This document shows positions 61,985 to 64,000 of a stretch of 64,000 bases of DNA, one piece after another. The stretch is taken from assembly GCF_020623625.1 (NCBI RefSeq), contig NC_060200.1, forward strand, positions 2,748,001 through 2,812,000. The letters run 5' to 3'. Source of the stretch: Saccharomycodes ludwigii (Eukaryota; Ascomycota; Saccharomycetes; Saccharomycodales; Saccharomycodaceae). Both the position numbers and the translations under genes were made by a program. The notes under the pieces are model-generated. The model worked only from the letters and a program-made list of their open reading frames with translations, made no database searches and was not told where the DNA came from. Position 1 is the stretch's first letter. Every line of letters starts with the position of its first letter.

Positions 61985-62797
61985 CTAAAATCTAGGACGT
62001 CTCTTCCTACCAGTAAATTTTGAGTCTTTGGCAACTTTTCTACCTCTCTTACGCATTAATTCTTTCTTTCTTTGAATATACGTTTTTTTATTTTCTTTAA
62101 TCGAATTCTTCTTTTTTGTACCAGCATCTCTCTTGACTGCACTTTCGTTCATTGTAGCACCCTCCAAGTTAATATCGCTACCACCAGCGCCGCAAGTTAA
62201 AACTAAATAATATTTTTTGTTTTTTTTAGATTCTGGATTATCTATGATCAACCCACCTCCAAACCCTGCAACTTTGGCAGCCTGCAATATTTGTTGTATC
62301 TGATCGTCGTTTTTGGGATAAAATTGTGCAACAAATTTCCCACCCTTTTTTAGGCTACTATATAAAGAATTAAAAAACCTCATCAGTCTTTGCTTTGGGT
62401 CGTTATAACTAGTGTCAGCATTGCACAACCATTGAATAGCACTAATACTTATGGCTGCATCAAAAGTCCCTGGTCTAAACGGAATTCCATGACCCATATC
62501 ACTTAAAAATAAGTCGCCACCATCTAAATCTCTTGTTGATAGTCCTGTTGCTAACATATCTGGTGAGATATCAATGCCACACCATATATGATTTTCCTCG
62601 CTTAATATTTCACCACTTAGTCCTGATCCACAGCCAATATCTAACAAAAAACTCGGTTCATTTAAATTTAGCAATTCTAATGCGCGTAACGTCATTTTGG
62701 CTTGGATATGCTGAACTCTGGTGTTTTTGGTATATTTCAAAGATTCAGATTCATTGTAGAATATCTCTGGTGGAGCTAAATCTTCTGGACGGGACAT
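61985..62797 (-). CDS. BUD23: 18S rRNA (guanine-N7) methyltransferase Bud23
   Basis: Predicted 270-residue SAM-dependent methyltransferase, homolog of human WBSCR22/BUD23. It methylates G1575 of 18S rRNA with Trm112 and supports small-subunit maturation. Conserved segments are the start MSRPEDLAPPEIFYNESESLKY, SAM motif I LLDIGCGSGLSG (about 51-62), GIDISPDMLA, and AISISAIQWLCNAD. GGLIIDNPESKKNKKYYLVL follows, and the basic nucleolar-type tail ends KFTGRKRRPRF. Length matches S. cerevisiae (275). It corresponds to YCR047C; in S. cerevisiae ARE1 (with ohnolog ARE2 after RCF2) comes next, so an ARE gene may lie just beyond the window. Confidence 0.97.
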   Translation of the reverse strand: MSRPEDLAPPEIFYNESESLKYTKNTRVQHIQAKMTLRALELLNLNEPSFLLDIGCGSGLSGEILSEENHIWCGIDISPDMLATGLSTRDLDGGDLFLSDMGHGIPFRPGTFDAAISISAIQWLCNADTSYNDPKQRLMRFFNSLYSSLKKGGKFVAQFYPKNDDQIQQILQAAKVAGFGGGLIIDNPESKKNKKYYLVLTCGAGGSDINLEGATMNESAVKRDAGTKKKNSIKENKKTYIQRKKELMRKRGRKVAKDSKFTGRKRRPRF

Positions 62798-63111
62798 CGA
62801 GGATTATGAGGTATGTTAATAGATATCTATGTTGCTTTTATTTTTATATTTTTTTTTATTTTGAGGTTAGAAGGAGAAAAAGAAAATATGATTTATAAAT
62901 CTTTAAGATGACAAAAGAAAAAAAAAAGAAACGTAAAATAATAAAACGGAAAAAAAAAAAACCTTTTCCGAGAAAATGTGTCCGTGAATAAGTCCAGTGA
63001 TATTTTTTTTTTTTTTTTTTTTTTTCTCGTTTTTGCAAAATATTCATTGTAATTTAGCTTAAATGATTTGATTTACATTTAATTGAAAAAAAAATTAATT
63101 CTTTTGGAAAT

Positions 63112-63121
63112 ATTACCCGGA
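63112..63121 (+). promoter_or_regulatory. Reb1-type site ATTACCCGGA
   Basis: This matches the Reb1 consensus (V)TTACCCG(N)(H) exactly, about 315 bp upstream of BUD23. Reb1 commonly keeps promoters nucleosome-free. It is close to a Rap1-type site, a pairing seen at many growth-related yeast promoters. Confidence 0.5.
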
Positions 63122-63249
63122 TTGGTATACTATGATACTTTCTTTGCGGAATCATCTTGTATAAATATTTTTCTTACTCATAATTGTATGATTATCATGA
63201 TATTTAGGCGTTGATCAGGGAGAAGATTAACAAAAATGGTACGGGTTAC

Positions 63250-63295
63250 ACTGTGTGTGTGTGTGTGTGTGTGTGTGGGTGTGTGTGGGTGTGGG
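63250..63295. repeat. TG-rich telomere-like tract with Rap1-type site
   Basis: A TG array followed by TGTGGG-type irregular units, resembling S. cerevisiae TG1-3 telomeric DNA. Bases 63280-63292, read on the minus strand, give ACACCCACACACA, an exact fit to the Rap1 consensus ACACCCRYACAYM. The tract is internal, with unique sequence on both sides, so it is not a chromosome end in this assembly. Confidence 0.7.
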
Positions 63296-63704
63296 ATATG
63301 CTATTGACAATTTCTTCGCATCATTTTATATAAGTAACATGGTTGTAATCGACCCCCCTCCTTCCTACATTTTTGTGTCAGTATATGTTAATACTATTTC
63401 CATCATGCACAACACGTAGTTTTTTGATTGATGTTATTTTATTATACGAGATTTTATAAAATAACATGGAAATATAAATACCATATGAAAAGTAATCCAG
63501 TAAAATGAACACCGTAATTGTATATCCTACGGTCTTTATTTGCTTTTCTTTCGTATAGCGAATGTTTCTTTTTTCTTTTTTTTCTTCTTTCTTCATTCCT
63601 GCTTGATCTTTTTAGCTACGACATTTGTGATTAATTTCTGTCGCCATATAAATAGGGGAAATAAGAAAAAAGCTGTGAAACCGTCGGGCCGGGTATTAGG
63701 TGTA

Positions 63705-63737
<33 letters not shown>

Positions 63738-64000
63738 GTTTGTGGGTGGCGAGTAGTAGCAACAGTGGCAGTTTTTTTTTTTTATTATAGTAATTAATAA
63801 CTACTGAACGAAACCGTTTAATACTTCCCTAATAAAGCTTTTTATATAAAAAGAAATATAAATATATAAAATAAGGGACAAAAAGTTTCACAGAAAACTT
63901 ATAACTGTTTTTATATTTTTTCTTTTTTCTTTTTTCCACTACTTCCACTTCTTTTATTTATTCTCTTGTATTACAAGGTCAAAATAAAAGAGAAAAAAAA

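Larger units (their letters stand above)
62798..64000. promoter_or_regulatory. BUD23 upstream region to window end
   Basis: About 1.2 kb. It holds a Reb1-type site at 63112-63121, a TG-rich telomere-like tract at 63250-63295 with a Rap1-type match, an A run of about 28 at 63708-63735, and T-rich DNA near the right edge. No coding sequence was recognised; the next gene probably starts beyond the window. Confidence 0.55.

Noticed and set aside
1-64000. Transposons, LTRs, virus-derived or Polinton-like elements
   Set aside because: No reverse transcriptase, integrase, transposase or capsid-like protein appears among the reading frames, and no paired long terminal repeats were noticed.

Overview
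The window is nuclear DNA of a budding yeast. The genes are compact, no introns were needed to read them, every product matches a Saccharomyces-type protein family, and the intergenic DNA is very AT-rich and full of long A or T runs. No tRNA or rRNA gene, transposon, LTR, virus-like element, CRISPR array, telomere end or centromere was seen.

Gene order decides what kind of yeast this is. From left to right the genes are BBP1, a CLN1/CLN2-type G1 cyclin, ROT1, VPS27, RAD14, ATG3, LRO1, NRM1, ERG2, CSE2/MED9, TOM40, INP1, PFK2, GLO1, PRP2, URK1, PHO91, a YNR014W/YMR206W-like gene, an MSB1-like gene, SMM1/DUS2, ACC1, an unrecognised 706-residue protein, TIM23, an RRT12-type subtilisin, RCF2, IMG1 and BUD23. 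As I recall the S. cerevisiae map, these are the YMR199-206 and YNR006-018 series, with YPL255/256 and YCR045-047, zipped together with orientation kept. That is the arrangement expected in a lineage that never underwent the whole-genome duplication. The low GC and dense homopolymers would suit the Saccharomycodes/Hanseniaspora neighbourhood. RAD14 and NRM1 are retained, which as far as I recall argues against the reduced Hanseniaspora genomes. The species is inference only.

Region by region: 0-5 kb is a divergent BBP1/G1-cyclin pair sharing a promoter with SBF-type sites. 6-18 kb carries ER, endosome, DNA-repair, autophagy, lipid and sterol genes plus NRM1 with an MCB upstream. 18-27 kb has TOM40, INP1, PFK2 and GLO1. 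28-43 kb has PRP2, URK1, PHO91, two less conserved genes and SMM1. 43-50 kb is ACC1. 52-64 kb has the unknown gene, TIM23, the subtilisin, RCF2, IMG1 and BUD23.

The most notable observation is at ACC1. Seventy-three codons upstream of the canonical AUG stay open, contain no AUG and encode a strongly basic, mitochondrial-presequence-like leader. It begins at GUG/CUG/AUU codons just after an in-frame stop. This looks like one gene making cytosolic and mitochondrial acetyl-CoA carboxylase by non-AUG initiation, the ancestral state proposed for the S. cerevisiae ACC1/HFA1 pair. Other points of interest are two acidic insertions in the subtilisin, a 27-bp minisatellite in VPS27, a TG1-3 tract with a Rap1-type site near BUD23, and two genes that break the synteny (GLO1 and the MSB1-like gene).
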